The position numbers were made by a program, and so were the translations under genes. 64,000 bases of DNA from Solibacillus isronensis. GTDB lineage: Bacteria > Bacillota > Bacilli > Bacillales_A > Planococcaceae. Location of the stretch: assembly GCF_900168685.1 (NCBI RefSeq), contig NZ_FVZN01000013.1:124001-188000 (forward strand). The letters are read 5' to 3'. Position 1 is the stretch's first letter, and each line of letters begins with the position of its first letter. Shown piece after piece: positions 45,327 through 54,589 of the stretch. The notes beneath the pieces are model-generated. The model saw only the letters and a program-made list of their open reading frames with translations, was not told the DNA's origin and did no database searches.

Positions 45327-46012
45327 CAACCATTGCCTATTGCAAGATCAACGAGATGCCTACTGATTGGCAACGTTATCTTCCCTTTTTGGAAAACGAC
45401 GTGGTGCAGCGTATTGGACGCATGCGGAAAACGGAAGATCAGTTGCGGACGGTTTGTGCCCATTTACTGACGAAGATGATGTTGGTGACAACTTACGAAA
45501 TGGAATTGTCTGAAATTCGCTTTACCAAAGATTCAAACGGTAAATACCAACTAGGACAAGACCTTCACTTCAATCTCTCCCATTCCGGAAGTTATGTGGC
45601 ATGTGCCATTAGTGATTTTCCGGTTGGAATTGATGTGGAACAGCAGGTAACAAGGGACTTCTCCCTCTTTCAAACATTGTGGAGCGAAGAGGAGAATCAC
45701 TTCTATAAGCTTCTTGAACAGGAAGCTTTCTATGCCCTCTGGACTGCTAAGGAAAGTTACGGGAAATATAAAGGGTTTGGTTTACACGATTCTTTAATGG
45801 AGGCAACGATTCGGCAAGATGGATCGATTCATCACCCCGCCTCACGTGTAAAAGCCCGTACCATACCTTTTTTCCCTGCACCTGGTTACAGTGCAGCTGT
45901 CTGTTTGGAGGATTCCTTGGAAAACGTGACGCACGTTCAGTGGGCACAAATTGAAACGTTTTTCAGGGAAAAGGTTGGAGAAATTGATTTTAACAAGCCT
46001 GTAACCAAGTAA
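45323..46012 (+). CDS. Sfp-type 4'-phosphopantetheinyl transferase
   Basis: A 229-residue Sfp/Gsp-type transferase. The signature GIDVEQQ and WTAKESYGKYKGFG are present, with FNLSHSGSYVACAI before them. It attaches the CoA-derived phosphopantetheine arm to the NRPS and aryl carrier domains encoded upstream. It overlaps the exporter gene by 4 bp and is the last gene of the operon. Confidence 0.95.
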   Translation: MTTIAYCKINEMPTDWQRYLPFLENDVVQRIGRMRKTEDQLRTVCAHLLTKMMLVTTYEMELSEIRFTKDSNGKYQLGQDLHFNLSHSGSYVACAISDFPVGIDVEQQVTRDFSLFQTLWSEEENHFYKLLEQEAFYALWTAKESYGKYKGFGLHDSLMEATIRQDGSIHHPASRVKARTIPFFPAPGYSAAVCLEDSLENVTHVQWAQIETFFREKVGEIDFNKPVTK

Positions 46013-46026
46013 AAGGTTACAGGCTT
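45995..46026. terminator. Bidirectional terminator between PPTase and P450 genes
   Basis: A perfect 12-bp stem (AAGCCTGTAACC with GGTTACAGGCTT). The loop contains the PPTase stop codon. It separates the two convergent units. Confidence 0.75.
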
Positions 46027-46038
46027 AATCCATTCATC

Positions 46039-47289
46039 TTATACTCGCTGAACATTATTAATTACTACTTTGCTTTTAGGCAAGCTTGGAATACTTACTT
46101 TGCTGTAGCTTAAATCCTGTTCCGGAACATCGTATGTCATTTGGTTAACTAGGAAATCCAGACTCACTTTCATCATCTCAATCGTCACCCATTCCCCCGC
46201 ACAGCGATGGCCTAAATAGTAATCGCCGCCCCCTTGCGGAATAAAGCTGAACGGACTGCCATCCCAGTTTTCAAAACGGCTCGGTTGAAACACTTCGGGA
46301 TTCCCCCAAATATTCGTATCATGATTCGTTCCGTATAAATCCAATAAAGTTAATGTACCCTTTTCAAACGTATAATCCTTCCATGTAAAATCTGCTTTTA
46401 CTTCCGCGGCGGCAAAAGGGAAGAATGGATAAAAACGGCGCACCTCCTGCACAAACATCTGTGTATTTTTTTCGTTGCCGGACTGAAGCTTCTTCCGCTC
46501 TTCCGGATAATGGTGGGCAGCCAATGCTGAAAAAGTAATATAGACCGCAATCGCTACAATCGGCCTTAATATATTGATTACTTCTACAGAAGCGACCTCC
46601 TGATCAAGAAGATTCCCTTCCAAATCACGATGCCATGAAAAAGTATACAGTGCTGTACCTTCTTCCGGATTCAGTTTCCCCTCGCGCACTTGGTCGATGA
46701 GGTTCCCCATCCACTTTTCCACCCGGTTTCGTGCATGTCTGCCAGCCCAGTGCGATGGTCCGATTGCCGTTGCCGATTCAAACATCGCTCTAAAATCGTC
46801 GGCGAGCTTTTTCATGTCCTTGTCTTCCACCGGTACCCCCGCCCACTCACAGGCAGTACGGCACATAATTTCCAGCGCTTCCTCGTAAAGAACAACGTCG
46901 TCCATCTCCTGCCATTTAGTTAAAGCCGTGTCCCACTGTTTCGCGGCAATTTCATTCAGTTTTTTAAGTCGGTCCTGGGACATTATGGACATAAACATCT
47001 TTTTCCGGTGCTTATGGGCATCTCCATCCAGTGTCTGAACACCCTTTTTGCCGAATAATGTTTCGGCAACACGGTTTGGTGCAACGCCTGCCCTTTTAAA
47101 CTTACTGTTATCGTAAAAAAGATCAGCCGCTTCCTTTCCGCCCATACAGACCGCCTTTTTTCCAAGCAATCGTGTTTCGAACAGATCGGAATGAAAGCTT
47201 TGTCTTCTATTTAAAATATACAAATAACCTTCTCTCAGAAGATTCAGGCTGTGGTCAATTCCTTCTTCCTTTGGCACCGAGTTTGTCAT
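46039..47289 (-). CDS. Cytochrome P450, CYP152-type fatty acid peroxygenase
   Basis: A 416-residue heme enzyme resembling the H2O2-using CYP152 family (Bacillus CypC/YbdT). The heme-binding region is [18 protein letters not shown] with the Cys ligand, and the I-helix has Arg-Pro ([13 protein letters not shown]) in place of the usual acid-Thr pair, the mark of peroxygenases that use the substrate carboxylate. The family hydroxylates fatty acids at the alpha or beta carbon. It lies between the two halves of the siderophore locus with a terminator on each side, so it has its own transcript. No ferredoxin partner is needed. A siderophore role is not supported by the chemistry; co-location may be incidental. 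Confidence 0.92.
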   Translation of the reverse strand: MTNSVPKEEGIDHSLNLLREGYLYILNRRQSFHSDLFETRLLGKKAVCMGGKEAADLFYDNSKFKRAGVAPNRVAETLFGKKGVQTLDGDAHKHRKKMFMSIMSQDRLKKLNEIAAKQWDTALTKWQEMDDVVLYEEALEIMCRTACEWAGVPVEDKDMKKLADDFRAMFESATAIGPSHWAGRHARNRVEKWMGNLIDQVREGKLNPEEGTALYTFSWHRDLEGNLLDQEVASVEVINILRPIVAIAVYITFSALAAHHYPEERKKLQSGNEKNTQMFVQEVRRFYPFFPFAAAEVKADFTWKDYTFEKGTLTLLDLYGTNHDTNIWGNPEVFQPSRFENWDGSPFSFIPQGGGDYYLGHRCAGEWVTIEMMKVSLDFLVNQMTYDVPEQDLSYSKVSIPSLPKSKVVINNVQRV

Positions 47290-47377
47290 CTACTTCATCT
47301 CCTTTTTTCTAAAAACATTGTCGGTAACCAATTCCCTGTTTATTCTTCAAAAAAACTTGCTTCCATTTGAACGGAAA

Positions 47378-47409
47378 AAACAGGCGGCGAAAATTTTCAC
47401 CACCTGTTT
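47378..47409 (-). terminator. Terminator of the dhbA-dhbC-dhbB operon
   Basis: Minus-strand stem AAACAGGTGG with CCGCCTGTTT (one mismatch) followed by a T-run, 5 bp after the isochorismatase stop. It separates the siderophore genes from the P450. Confidence 0.8.
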
Positions 47410-47413
47410 ATTC

Positions 47414-48079
47414 TTATACGAACTCTGCTTCTGCAGACGCCTCACGCTTGAGCTGATCCATAATTTTTGCTGTAGAATAAACTGCCCCACAGCGGCCTGC
47501 CACATAGTTGATCGCCATTTCGTGCTCAGCTTGTGTAAAATCAGCTACTGCATCGGCAATGAAAAACGGCTTAATGTCCGACATGAAAGCCTCTCCAGCA
47601 GTCATGAGGCAACCGATATGGGCGTAAACCCCGCAAATGATTAACTGATCTCGGCCTTGTTCGTTCATCATTTCCAGTAAATTAGATTTTTTAAATGCAC
47701 TGTAGCGCCATTTTTTCAATACGATATCGGCCTTGCCTGGCGCCAATTCATCGATTACTTTTGTAATATTCGGATCGTCTTTTAGTCCTGTTCCCCAAAA
47801 ATCAGTCAGTAATGCGCGATCCTCTGGTTTTTGATTTCCCGATTGTGCCGTATAGACAACTGGAATGCCAAGTTCATCGCATTGTTTTCTGATTGCTTTT
47901 ATGTTGGCGATCATTTCACGAACTAATGATGAATCCTTCTCATAGTAATCGATAAAGTATTGCTGCATATCGTGAATGAGCAGGACAGACTTGTTGGGAT
48001 CGACTTCCCAACCTACTTTATTTTTTGGAAGATTGCTTTCTTTTGGCATTTTATATGATGAGATCGCTGGAATAGCCAT
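47414..48079 (-). CDS. dhbB: Isochorismatase lacking the aryl carrier domain
   Basis: A 221-residue enzyme matching the isochorismatase part of DhbB/EntB: catalytic Asp in LLIHDMQQYF, Lys in VLKKWRYSAF and Cys in CGVYAHIGCLMTAGEAFM. It converts isochorismate to 2,3-dihydro-2,3-dihydroxybenzoate and pyruvate. Bacillus DhbB is about 312 residues because of a C-terminal carrier domain; here the protein stops after the catalytic domain (TAKIMDQLKREASAEAEFV). The missing domain is encoded separately at 36,565. AAGGAG precedes the ATG. It is the last gene of the operon. Confidence 0.93.
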   Translation of the reverse strand: MAIPAISSYKMPKESNLPKNKVGWEVDPNKSVLLIHDMQQYFIDYYEKDSSLVREMIANIKAIRKQCDELGIPVVYTAQSGNQKPEDRALLTDFWGTGLKDDPNITKVIDELAPGKADIVLKKWRYSAFKKSNLLEMMNEQGRDQLIICGVYAHIGCLMTAGEAFMSDIKPFFIADAVADFTQAEHEMAINYVAGRCGAVYSTAKIMDQLKREASAEAEFV

Positions 48080-48136
48080 CTAAATCACTCCTTTTTCTTT
48101 GTTGGTGAACCCTGTTGTATTTCATATAAATAGTCG

Positions 48137-49339
48137 TTAAATATTCTTCAGCTGCTCTGTATCGATACCCATTGCGCAAAGCATTGTCTGGAATTTCGCA
48201 CCCGTCTCAGCCAATTCTTCTTCAGGCTTCGATTCGCTCACAACGCCTGCTCCCGCAAATAATCGTAATGAATCGCCATTTGCCTCTGCACAGCGAATCG
48301 TCACAACCCATTCCCCATCGCCTTCAGCATCACACCAACCGACTGTCCCTGTAAAGAAGCCTCGGTCAAACGGTTCAATTTCTGTGATTGCCTGTCTTGC
48401 CTTTTCCGTTGGTGCGCCACAAACAGCTGGTGTAGGCTGCAGGGCAATAGCTAAATCCAACGATGAGGTATCCGCTTTCAGGAGCTCTCCTTTAATGACT
48501 GTCGAAAGATGCATCATCGTTTCCGTATACACGACTGACGGTTTTTCCGGGACTTCGATCGTTTTTAGTAATGGACGCAATCCCTTGACGACTGCTTCCA
48601 CTACGACCGCATGCTCATGTAAATCCTTTGGTGACGAAAGCAGTTCCTCTTCACGTCTTTGGTTCTCTACCGGATCTTCACTTCTAGGTCTTGAGCCGGC
48701 CAATGGATTCGCGATGGCGTACATCCCTTGTCTTGAAACAAGCAGCTCCGGACTAGCCCCGATGAGCGAAGCCTTTTGATTTCCGTATTCAATCGGTGCT
48801 GCAAACGTATATCCATGTTTGTTTTGATACGCAAGATTTCGTAACAGCTGCGGAAGGTCGATCGGCTCATTGAGACCTACTTCCAGTGAACGTGCCAGTA
48901 CAATTTTATCAAGTTCGCCGTTTTTTATTCTTTTAATGCCTTGTATGACACCTTGCTTATAGTGCTCTGGTGATGGATTGGATACGAGCCGATTCACAGT
49001 AACAGATGCTGAAGCGGTCACTGCCCTTTCCTCCTGCTGCAATGATGGTGCGATTTGGATAGATTCCGGAACAAGTAAACATGCCTTTTTATAGTAATCA
49101 AATGGCACCGCGCCTGCTACGACAGGTCGTGGATATCCTTGTTCTTTGGCTTTCTTCAACGCGCTCGCCACTCTATCGGACAATCCTTCCATCTGGTTTT
49201 GAAATGGTTCACCCGCTGGCACGTGCATGAATACACCTTTGCCTAATATCGTTCTTTTTGGTGTTTCAATGAAAAAATCACCAACTTCATACTCATCTAA
49301 AAGTTCATGTTCGATTAGTGCTTTTTGTTTGCTTACCAT
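48137..49339 (-). CDS. dhbC: Isochorismate synthase
   Basis: A 400-residue chorismate-utilising enzyme. Conserved stretches are IKRIKNGELDKIVLARS, FAAPIEYG, LIGASPELL, NPLAGSRPR, HAVVVEAV, HLSTVIKG, LQPTPAVCGAPTEKA and GWCDAEGDGEWVVTIRCA. It isomerises chorismate to isochorismate at the entry to dihydroxybenzoate synthesis. AAGGAGCGG precedes the ATG. It lies between dhbA and dhbB in the Fur-controlled minus-strand operon. Confidence 0.95.
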   Translation of the reverse strand: MVSKQKALIEHELLDEYEVGDFFIETPKRTILGKGVFMHVPAGEPFQNQMEGLSDRVASALKKAKEQGYPRPVVAGAVPFDYYKKACLLVPESIQIAPSLQQEERAVTASASVTVNRLVSNPSPEHYKQGVIQGIKRIKNGELDKIVLARSLEVGLNEPIDLPQLLRNLAYQNKHGYTFAAPIEYGNQKASLIGASPELLVSRQGMYAIANPLAGSRPRSEDPVENQRREEELLSSPKDLHEHAVVVEAVVKGLRPLLKTIEVPEKPSVVYTETMMHLSTVIKGELLKADTSSLDLAIALQPTPAVCGAPTEKARQAITEIEPFDRGFFTGTVGWCDAEGDGEWVVTIRCAEANGDSLRLFAGAGVVSESKPEEELAETGAKFQTMLCAMGIDTEQLKNI

Positions 49340-49385
49340 ATTACCGCTCCTTTTCGTTTCACTACTCTGAATTCAAAAGACAGAC

Positions 49386-50174
49386 TTAGCTCGCTCCCAA
49401 TGTTGCGCCGCCATCCACGACAAGATTGCTCATCGTAATATGGCTTGAGTGCTCGGACAGGAAAAACAGGATAGCGCCGACAATATTGTCCGGTTGTGCA
49501 ATCTTTTTCAGCGGAATCCCTACTTTATACGTTTCAGGCATTCCTTTAATCATAACTTCAGCTCCATGATCATCGGACCACATCGAACGTTGCATATCCG
49601 TATCGGTCGAGCCTGGTGAAACGATATTGCAGCGTATATTATGCTCTGCCAGCTCTAAACCAAGACATTTTGTAAACATGACCGTTGCCGCCTTTGATGC
49701 TGCATAGGCCGCCATAGAAATTCTCGGTACACTTGCGGCATTTGATCCGACTGTTACAATTGAACCTGCATTTCTTTGAATCATATAACGGCTTACCGCT
49801 CTTGAAACATAAAACACACCTGTCGTATTAATTGAAAAAATCCTTGCCCAGTCACGGTCAGTACATGATTCGACCGGTCCTGTAGCCAATGCACCTGCTA
49901 CATTGACGAGCATTTCAATTGGCCCGATTTCGTTTTCCACTTTCTCTACAACTGCATCAATGGCGTTACTATCTCCGACATCTGCAGGAAAGGCGAAAAC
50001 TTCGTGGTCCTGCTCTATTAAACCAATCACATGGCTTCTCAATTTCTCCTCGTTATAATCGATTACAGCAACTTTTACTCCTAATGTAGCCAAGCTTTTG
50101 ACAAGGCTTGCGCCAATTCCCTGGGCTCCGCCTGTCACAAGTGCAACTTTCCCTCTTAACTCCTGAAAGTTCAC
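49386..50174 (-). CDS. dhbA: 2,3-dihydro-2,3-dihydroxybenzoate dehydrogenase
   Basis: A 262-residue SDR with [19 protein letters not shown], catalytic Ser in IVTVGSNAA and Tyr-Lys in [21 protein letters not shown] and [13 protein letters not shown] are typical of EntA/DhbA. It oxidises the dihydrodiol to 2,3-dihydroxybenzoate. The GTG start has AAAGGAAG about 8 bp upstream. It is the first gene of the minus-strand operon, and the Fur box lies about 65 bp upstream. Confidence 0.94.
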   Translation of the reverse strand: MNFQELRGKVALVTGGAQGIGASLVKSLATLGVKVAVIDYNEEKLRSHVIGLIEQDHEVFAFPADVGDSNAIDAVVEKVENEIGPIEMLVNVAGALATGPVESCTDRDWARIFSINTTGVFYVSRAVSRYMIQRNAGSIVTVGSNAASVPRISMAAYAASKAATVMFTKCLGLELAEHNIRCNIVSPGSTDTDMQRSMWSDDHGAEVMIKGMPETYKVGIPLKKIAQPDNIVGAILFFLSEHSSHITMSNLVVDGGATLGAS

Positions 50175-50239
50175 TTCAACACTTCCTTTCGTTTACAGTT
50201 ATGTAAAGACAGCTTGATTTCTTATTAGAATCAACAATC

Positions 50240-50258
50240 AATAATGATAATCATTATC
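50240..50258 (-). promoter_or_regulatory. Fur box before dhbA
   Basis: AATAATGATAATCATTATC matches 18 of 19 positions of the Fur consensus. It controls the dhbA-dhbC-dhbB operon and mirrors the box before dhbE 15 kb away. The rest of the 657-bp gap (50,175-50,831) shows AT-rich DNA, one isolated TATTAGAA (50,223) and a TTTTTTCTGT/ACAGAAAAAA inverted repeat near 50,745-50,767, but no gene. Confidence 0.92.
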
Positions 50259-50831
50259 AATTGATTCTATTAGCAATGATAGGCCTAACATTTTACAACG
50301 TCAAGAGACATTCAAACATTCCAATAGAAAGACCTAAGTTTCGGTTTAGTGCTGATTTAAAGAAGTAATATTCAGCATTTTCGAAAAATTTATAAGGAAA
50401 ATTGATTTAACAAAATCCAAATAAAGGAATAAATATGAACTTTCTCTCCTCTATTATGTAGTCTTATCAATTCATTACTGCCCCCTAGAGAAGCTATCAT
50501 TGTGTAAATATTTGGCCAGAAATACATTCTTGGAAAAGAGAGCGATAGGAATATTGAATTACTGCACAATAGATTATGGAACTTCTTCGTTTTTTCCTGT
50601 AAATATTTAAATTATTTTAATGTAGAACACCGTTAAATACCTGCTACTAAAACATTCCCAAGCTTTGAATTCCATAAAAATTAATACAAGACTGAAAAAT
50701 TTTGTTTAACTAGCGCTTGTTTGTGTTAATTACAGTAATAACACTTTTTTCTGTAAACAGAAAAAAGCTATACATAAAACGTGCATGACAGTTTTACTTA
50801 GAAAATGAAATAAAAAGGACGTGGTACATGA

Positions 50832-52376
50832 ATGTTGGAAATCGTGAATTTTTTGAATAAGTATGTTTGGAGTAATGCGTTAGTATTTTTATTTTTGGCA
50901 GTCGGTCTCATATTTACGTTGAGAACTCGATTTGTTCAAGTTCGACGCTTTAAAGATATGATCACATTGCTGTTTGAAAAAAATAATGACAGTGCAGGGA
51001 TTTCTTCTTTCCAGGCATTGGCGATGTCATTGGGCAGTCGTATCGGTACAGGTAATATTGTCGGTGTTGCAGCGGCCATCAGCCTCGGTGGTCCTGGTGC
51101 AGTTTTCTGGATGTGGGTTATGGGATTTTTAGGTGCAGCCACTTCATTTATTGAAATTACCCTTTCTCAAATTTTCAAAAGTAAAATCGAAGGTGAATAC
51201 CGCGGCGGAACTCCGTTTTATATTTACAAAGGCTTGAATTTAAAATGGTTTTCCATTATTTCAGCGACGATTTTAATTATCGTTATCGGTATTTTATGGC
51301 CGACAGTACAGGCGAACACGATTGCTTTAACGGCTCAGGAATCGTTCAATGTTCCCCCACTTGTAACAGGTCTGCTGCTTGCTACATTAATGGCTGTAAT
51401 TATTTACGGTGGTGTAAAGCGAATCGCTACTGTTTCAGAATATTTGGTTCCGTTTATGGCATTAGCATACGTGACAATTTGTATCGCATTATTAGTCGTT
51501 AACATTTCTGAAATTCCGGCGATGTTTTCATTAATCGTAACAAGTGCGCTTAACTTGAATGCTACATTTGCAGGTCTAGTCGGTACAGCCATCGCAATGG
51601 GTGTTCAGCGTGGTGTATTCTCAAGTGCTGCCGGGTTAGGTACGGAAACGTTTGAATCCGGTGCAACGAGTGTTTCGCACCCTGCCAAACAAGGTTTAGT
51701 ACAGGCATTTTCTATTTACATCGATACGTTTCTAATCTGTACAGCGACAGCCTTTATGATTTTAATTACAGGTATGTACAATGTTGCGCCAAGTGCTGGC
51801 GAGGCCATCGTATCGAACATTCCAGGTGCTAACCCTGAAATTTATACACAGTCGGCAATGAGTACACTGATCTCTCCGACATTCGGTCAGTACTTTATGA
51901 CAATTTCATTATTCCTGTTCTGTTTTACTACGTTAATTACGTACTTCTACAAAATGGATACGAACATTGCCTTCATTAAAGAAACGCTGAATATCGGCAA
52001 AGCAGGCAAATTTATTACACATGCTGCCCGCATCGGCCTTCTAGGTATGGTTATTTTCGGTGCAGTGAATTCGGCTACCCTCATTTGGGCGATTACCGAT
52101 TTAGGTGTCGGAATGCTCGGTTGGGTAAACGTCATTACGGTCGTACTGCTTTCTAAAACAGCTTTAATCGCATTGAAAGATTACGATATGCAAAAACGAT
52201 TGGGGCTTAACCCAACATTCAACCCGTTAGTATTAGGTATTAAAAACGCGGATTTCTGGGAAGACCTCGAAGCAAGATCTTCGATACCAAATACCGTTCC
52301 TTCAAAAGGAAAAACGGTCGTTGCGAAGAAAGTTCAAGAGCGTCTGCAACCAGTACCGAATCCGTTTTCTGAATAA
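50832..52376 (+). CDS. Alanine/glycine:cation symporter (AGCS family)
   Basis: A 514-residue permease with the AGCS signature MSLGSRIGTGNIVGVAAAISLGGPGAVFWMW and about ten hydrophobic helices. GVQRGVFSSAAGLGTETFESGATSVSHP is also family-typical. It imports alanine, glycine or glutamine with Na+ or H+. The AAAGGA upstream of the ATG is about 13 bp away, longer than ideal. It is a single gene closed by a strong terminator. Confidence 0.93.
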   Translation: MLEIVNFLNKYVWSNALVFLFLAVGLIFTLRTRFVQVRRFKDMITLLFEKNNDSAGISSFQALAMSLGSRIGTGNIVGVAAAISLGGPGAVFWMWVMGFLGAATSFIEITLSQIFKSKIEGEYRGGTPFYIYKGLNLKWFSIISATILIIVIGILWPTVQANTIALTAQESFNVPPLVTGLLLATLMAVIIYGGVKRIATVSEYLVPFMALAYVTICIALLVVNISEIPAMFSLIVTSALNLNATFAGLVGTAIAMGVQRGVFSSAAGLGTETFESGATSVSHPAKQGLVQAFSIYIDTFLICTATAFMILITGMYNVAPSAGEAIVSNIPGANPEIYTQSAMSTLISPTFGQYFMTISLFLFCFTTLITYFYKMDTNIAFIKETLNIGKAGKFITHAARIGLLGMVIFGAVNSATLIWAITDLGVGMLGWVNVITVVLLSKTALIALKDYDMQKRLGLNPTFNPLVLGIKNADFWEDLEARSSIPNTVPSKGKTVVAKKVQERLQPVPNPFSE

Positions 52377-52383
52377 ATGAGAG

Positions 52384-52424
52384 GCTGACCATTGCTGAAT
52401 TTTCGGGTTATGGTCAGCTTTTTT
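52384..52424 (+). terminator. Terminator of the symporter gene
   Basis: Perfect 9-bp stem (GCTGACCAT with ATGGTCAGC) followed by six T. Confidence 0.88.
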
Positions 52425-52457
52425 ATTTATTATTCCCTTCATATATGGTTCAATTAT

Positions 52458-52471
52458 AGAACAAACGTTCT
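52458..52471 (+). promoter_or_regulatory. LexA (SOS) box before the exonuclease gene
   Basis: AGAACAAACGTTCT contains GAAC-N4-GTTC with the R-N-R-Y centre of the Bacillus LexA/DinR box. It lies 19 bp before the ATG, well placed to block transcription. Confidence 0.72.
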
Positions 52472-52489
52472 AATTAAGAGGTGAAGTTT

Positions 52490-53245
52490 ATGCACATCGA
52501 ACGATTGCACATCCGCATCATGATTACTTGCTCGATTGTGGGCTTTGCCAAACGTGAAGCATTGGCCGCAAGCTATCCGGCAGAGGCAATTGATGAACTG
52601 GAACAGCACGGTTATATTGCCCGAACACGCTATGGCCATTATTACAATACGAAGCTTGCCGCACAGTATTTAAGAAAGTTCATTACAACGTACAGCCCGC
52701 GCTTAAAGGTTCCGGAGATGGTGGAACTGTTGAAACATGCACCCGAATATGTCGTCGTCGATATTGAAACGACGGGTGGTTCTGCTGCCAGAGGTGATAA
52801 AATTGTGGAGATTGCTGCACTGAAAATACGCAACGGAGAAATGGTGGATCTTTTCCACCGGTTTGTGAATCCGGAAAAACCGATCAAAAATTCGCATATT
52901 CACGGGATTACTAATGAACGCGTAAAAGATGAGCAAACGATCTCCCCTGTCATTCACGCCTTTAAAGATTTTTTAGGTGATTTGCCGATTGTCAGTCACC
53001 ATATCGGGTTTGACTGGTACAGCTTCCTCGCACTCGAGTTTTTCCGAAATGGCATTCGTCCAACGAATCCGGCAGCCTGTACGGTACTGCTTGCGCGCAA
53101 ATATTTGGACAGTCCGAGAAATAATTTAAATGTCATTGCCGAGACATATAACATCCCGCTCCTTAACCACCATACTGCCGATGCGGATGCGATTTGCGCC
53201 AATGAAATACTGCAGCTTATTTTGAAAAAAGCGACTGCACAGTAG
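52490..53245 (+). CDS. DnaQ-like 3'-5' exonuclease with N-terminal extension
   Basis: About 251 residues. The first ~75 residues may form a helical or winged-helix region (RIMITCSIVGFAKREALAASYPAEAIDEL). Residues ~83-250 are a DEDDh exonuclease: DIETTG (Asp and Glu), HHIGFDWYSFLALEF (third Asp) and HHTADADAICANEIL (His and Asp). It resembles the epsilon subunit of polymerase III or DinG-associated exonucleases but is not fused to a polymerase or helicase. The ATG at 52,490 follows GAGGTGA by 6-7 bp. An adjacent LexA box suggests damage induction and a DNA-repair role (inference). Confidence 0.88.
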   Translation: MHIERLHIRIMITCSIVGFAKREALAASYPAEAIDELEQHGYIARTRYGHYYNTKLAAQYLRKFITTYSPRLKVPEMVELLKHAPEYVVVDIETTGGSAARGDKIVEIAALKIRNGEMVDLFHRFVNPEKPIKNSHIHGITNERVKDEQTISPVIHAFKDFLGDLPIVSHHIGFDWYSFLALEFFRNGIRPTNPAACTVLLARKYLDSPRNNLNVIAETYNIPLLNHHTADADAICANEILQLILKKATAQ

Positions 53246-53289
53246 GAGAAACGGTTCTATTAGTGCGATCGCTTTTTTGTTTTGTGAGT

Positions 53290-53455
53290 TTATTAGAATA
53301 GTTGTGACGGTTATTAGAAAATGTTGGCCGGGTATTAGAACATTTGGGTGCTTTATTTGAAGATGTCGGCTGTTTATTAGAACAACTCACTGGTATATTA
53401 GAAAGTCTTACTTTATTAGAACAATGCAGGTCGTTATTAGAACTCTATTTGAAAC
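53290..53455 (+). repeat. TATTAGAA phased array 2
   Basis: Eight cores (TATTAGAA, one TATTTGAA). Successive spacings are 21, 21, 21, 21, 21, 18 and 21 bp. It lies between two genes transcribed in the same direction. From 53,308 to 53,484 one frame stays open and reads as heptads of the form Leu-Leu-Glu-x-Leu-x-x, but it has no start signal. Confidence 0.85.
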
Positions 53456-53501
53456 TATTTCCAGTCTGTCGTCGTAGAATATAACAAATGGAGGTGGACG
53501 G

Positions 53502-53960
53502 ATGAGGAACTTCTCATTATATATGATGTTTGTCGGGATATTGATCACTGCCATAAGCGGGAACTGGATCATCTTTAATTATGGTAACGTAACAATTTCT
53601 CCGAAAGCTTCATATGTTGGTTTCGGAATTGGGTTAGTGCTTGTAGCGGGCACATTTATCATGAGCCGTTTCTCTACGTACCATGAAATTTCAAGTACAG
53701 ATGATAAACGAGACGCTTTAAACAGGTGGCTTATGGGAAATTATCCGGTTAATAAATGGTTGATTGTCCTCATTATTCTTCCACTTGTGATTGCACCGTT
53801 TTACAACTGGCTGCTGCTTTTTACATTAATTAAGTGGTATTTAATTGCTGGGAGTATGATAGCCGGGATAATTTTTATTCTGCAAGGTGAACGGGTTGAA
53901 GATGATGCGGATTGGCAGTACAAAGGGAAAACTAAGAACTATACTCTTATTATTAGATAG
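53502..53960 (+). CDS. Uncharacterised membrane protein
   Basis: A 152-residue protein with four predicted membrane helices (about 5-25, 38-58, 87-107 and 108-128). A charged loop (STDDKRDALNRW) separates the pairs, and the tail is hydrophilic. GGAGGTGG lies 4-5 bp before the ATG. No family is recognised. It stands alone after repeat array 2 and 56 bp before the cupin gene. Function unknown. Confidence 0.75.
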   Translation: MRNFSLYMMFVGILITAISGNWIIFNYGNVTISPKASYVGFGIGLVLVAGTFIMSRFSTYHEISSTDDKRDALNRWLMGNYPVNKWLIVLIILPLVIAPFYNWLLLFTLIKWYLIAGSMIAGIIFILQGERVEDDADWQYKGKTKNYTLIIR

Positions 53961-54016
53961 GTACGAAACAGTAAATTTTCGCATACTTTAGCAACAATAA
54001 AAAAAGAGGTGAACGA

Positions 54017-54589
54017 TTGAATTCGAATCAAGATTATACTGCAGCGCAACCGCAGTTTACATTCGATGTTAATAAAAATCCGTTGTTCGTTAAAGACCAG
54101 CATAATTTTATCAACCTGCTTGGCGTTGGCCAGTTAAATACGCTGGATAATATATCGCTGCTTGATATTTATTTGAGTGCCAATAATGTCATTGAGCCGC
54201 ACTACCACCAAAATGCTGCAGAACTTGTTTACTGTATTACGGGGAGTGCGGTTGTTTCGATTTTGAATCCGTTTACGAAACAGCTGATGCATTTCCCGAT
54301 TAGCCCCGGTCAAGTGGCGAACGTTCCTCAAGGGTGGTGGCATTATGAAGTCGCTACGCAAAACAACACGCATCTCCTTGCCATTTTTAATGCTCCGACA
54401 CCGGAAGTGATTTTAGGTTCCGACCTGCTCAAGCTGACACCGGCAAATATTATGGCCCATACTTATGGGATGAACGAAAATTTATGGCAGCAGGCAGTGG
54501 CCCCTGTCAGACCAAATACGTTCATCGGTCCGCCAAACCCTTGGCAGCATACTCAGCCCGGTAATTATGGCGGCGGGTATGAGCAGTGA
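54017..54589 (+). CDS. Cupin-domain protein
   Basis: A 190-residue protein starting at TTG with AAAGAGGTG 6 bp upstream. A single cupin barrel is seen at ~45-130: metal-binding motif 1 in EPHYHQNAAELVYCITGSAVV (two His and Glu) and motif 2 in GQVANVPQGWWHYEV with His. This layout resembles oxalate decarboxylase-like or germin-like spore-associated cupins (YxaG/YoaN group). The tail is Pro/Gly/Asn rich. Activity cannot be assigned. Confidence 0.85.
   Translation: MNSNQDYTAAQPQFTFDVNKNPLFVKDQHNFINLLGVGQLNTLDNISLLDIYLSANNVIEPHYHQNAAELVYCITGSAVVSILNPFTKQLMHFPISPGQVANVPQGWWHYEVATQNNTHLLAIFNAPTPEVILGSDLLKLTPANIMAHTYGMNENLWQQAVAPVRPNTFIGPPNPWQHTQPGNYGGGYEQ

Noticed and set aside
50223-50272. Sixth TATTAGAA array near the dhbA Fur box
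   Set aside because: Only one exact core (50,223) and one partial (TATTAGCA, about 50,269) occur, without 21-bp phasing.
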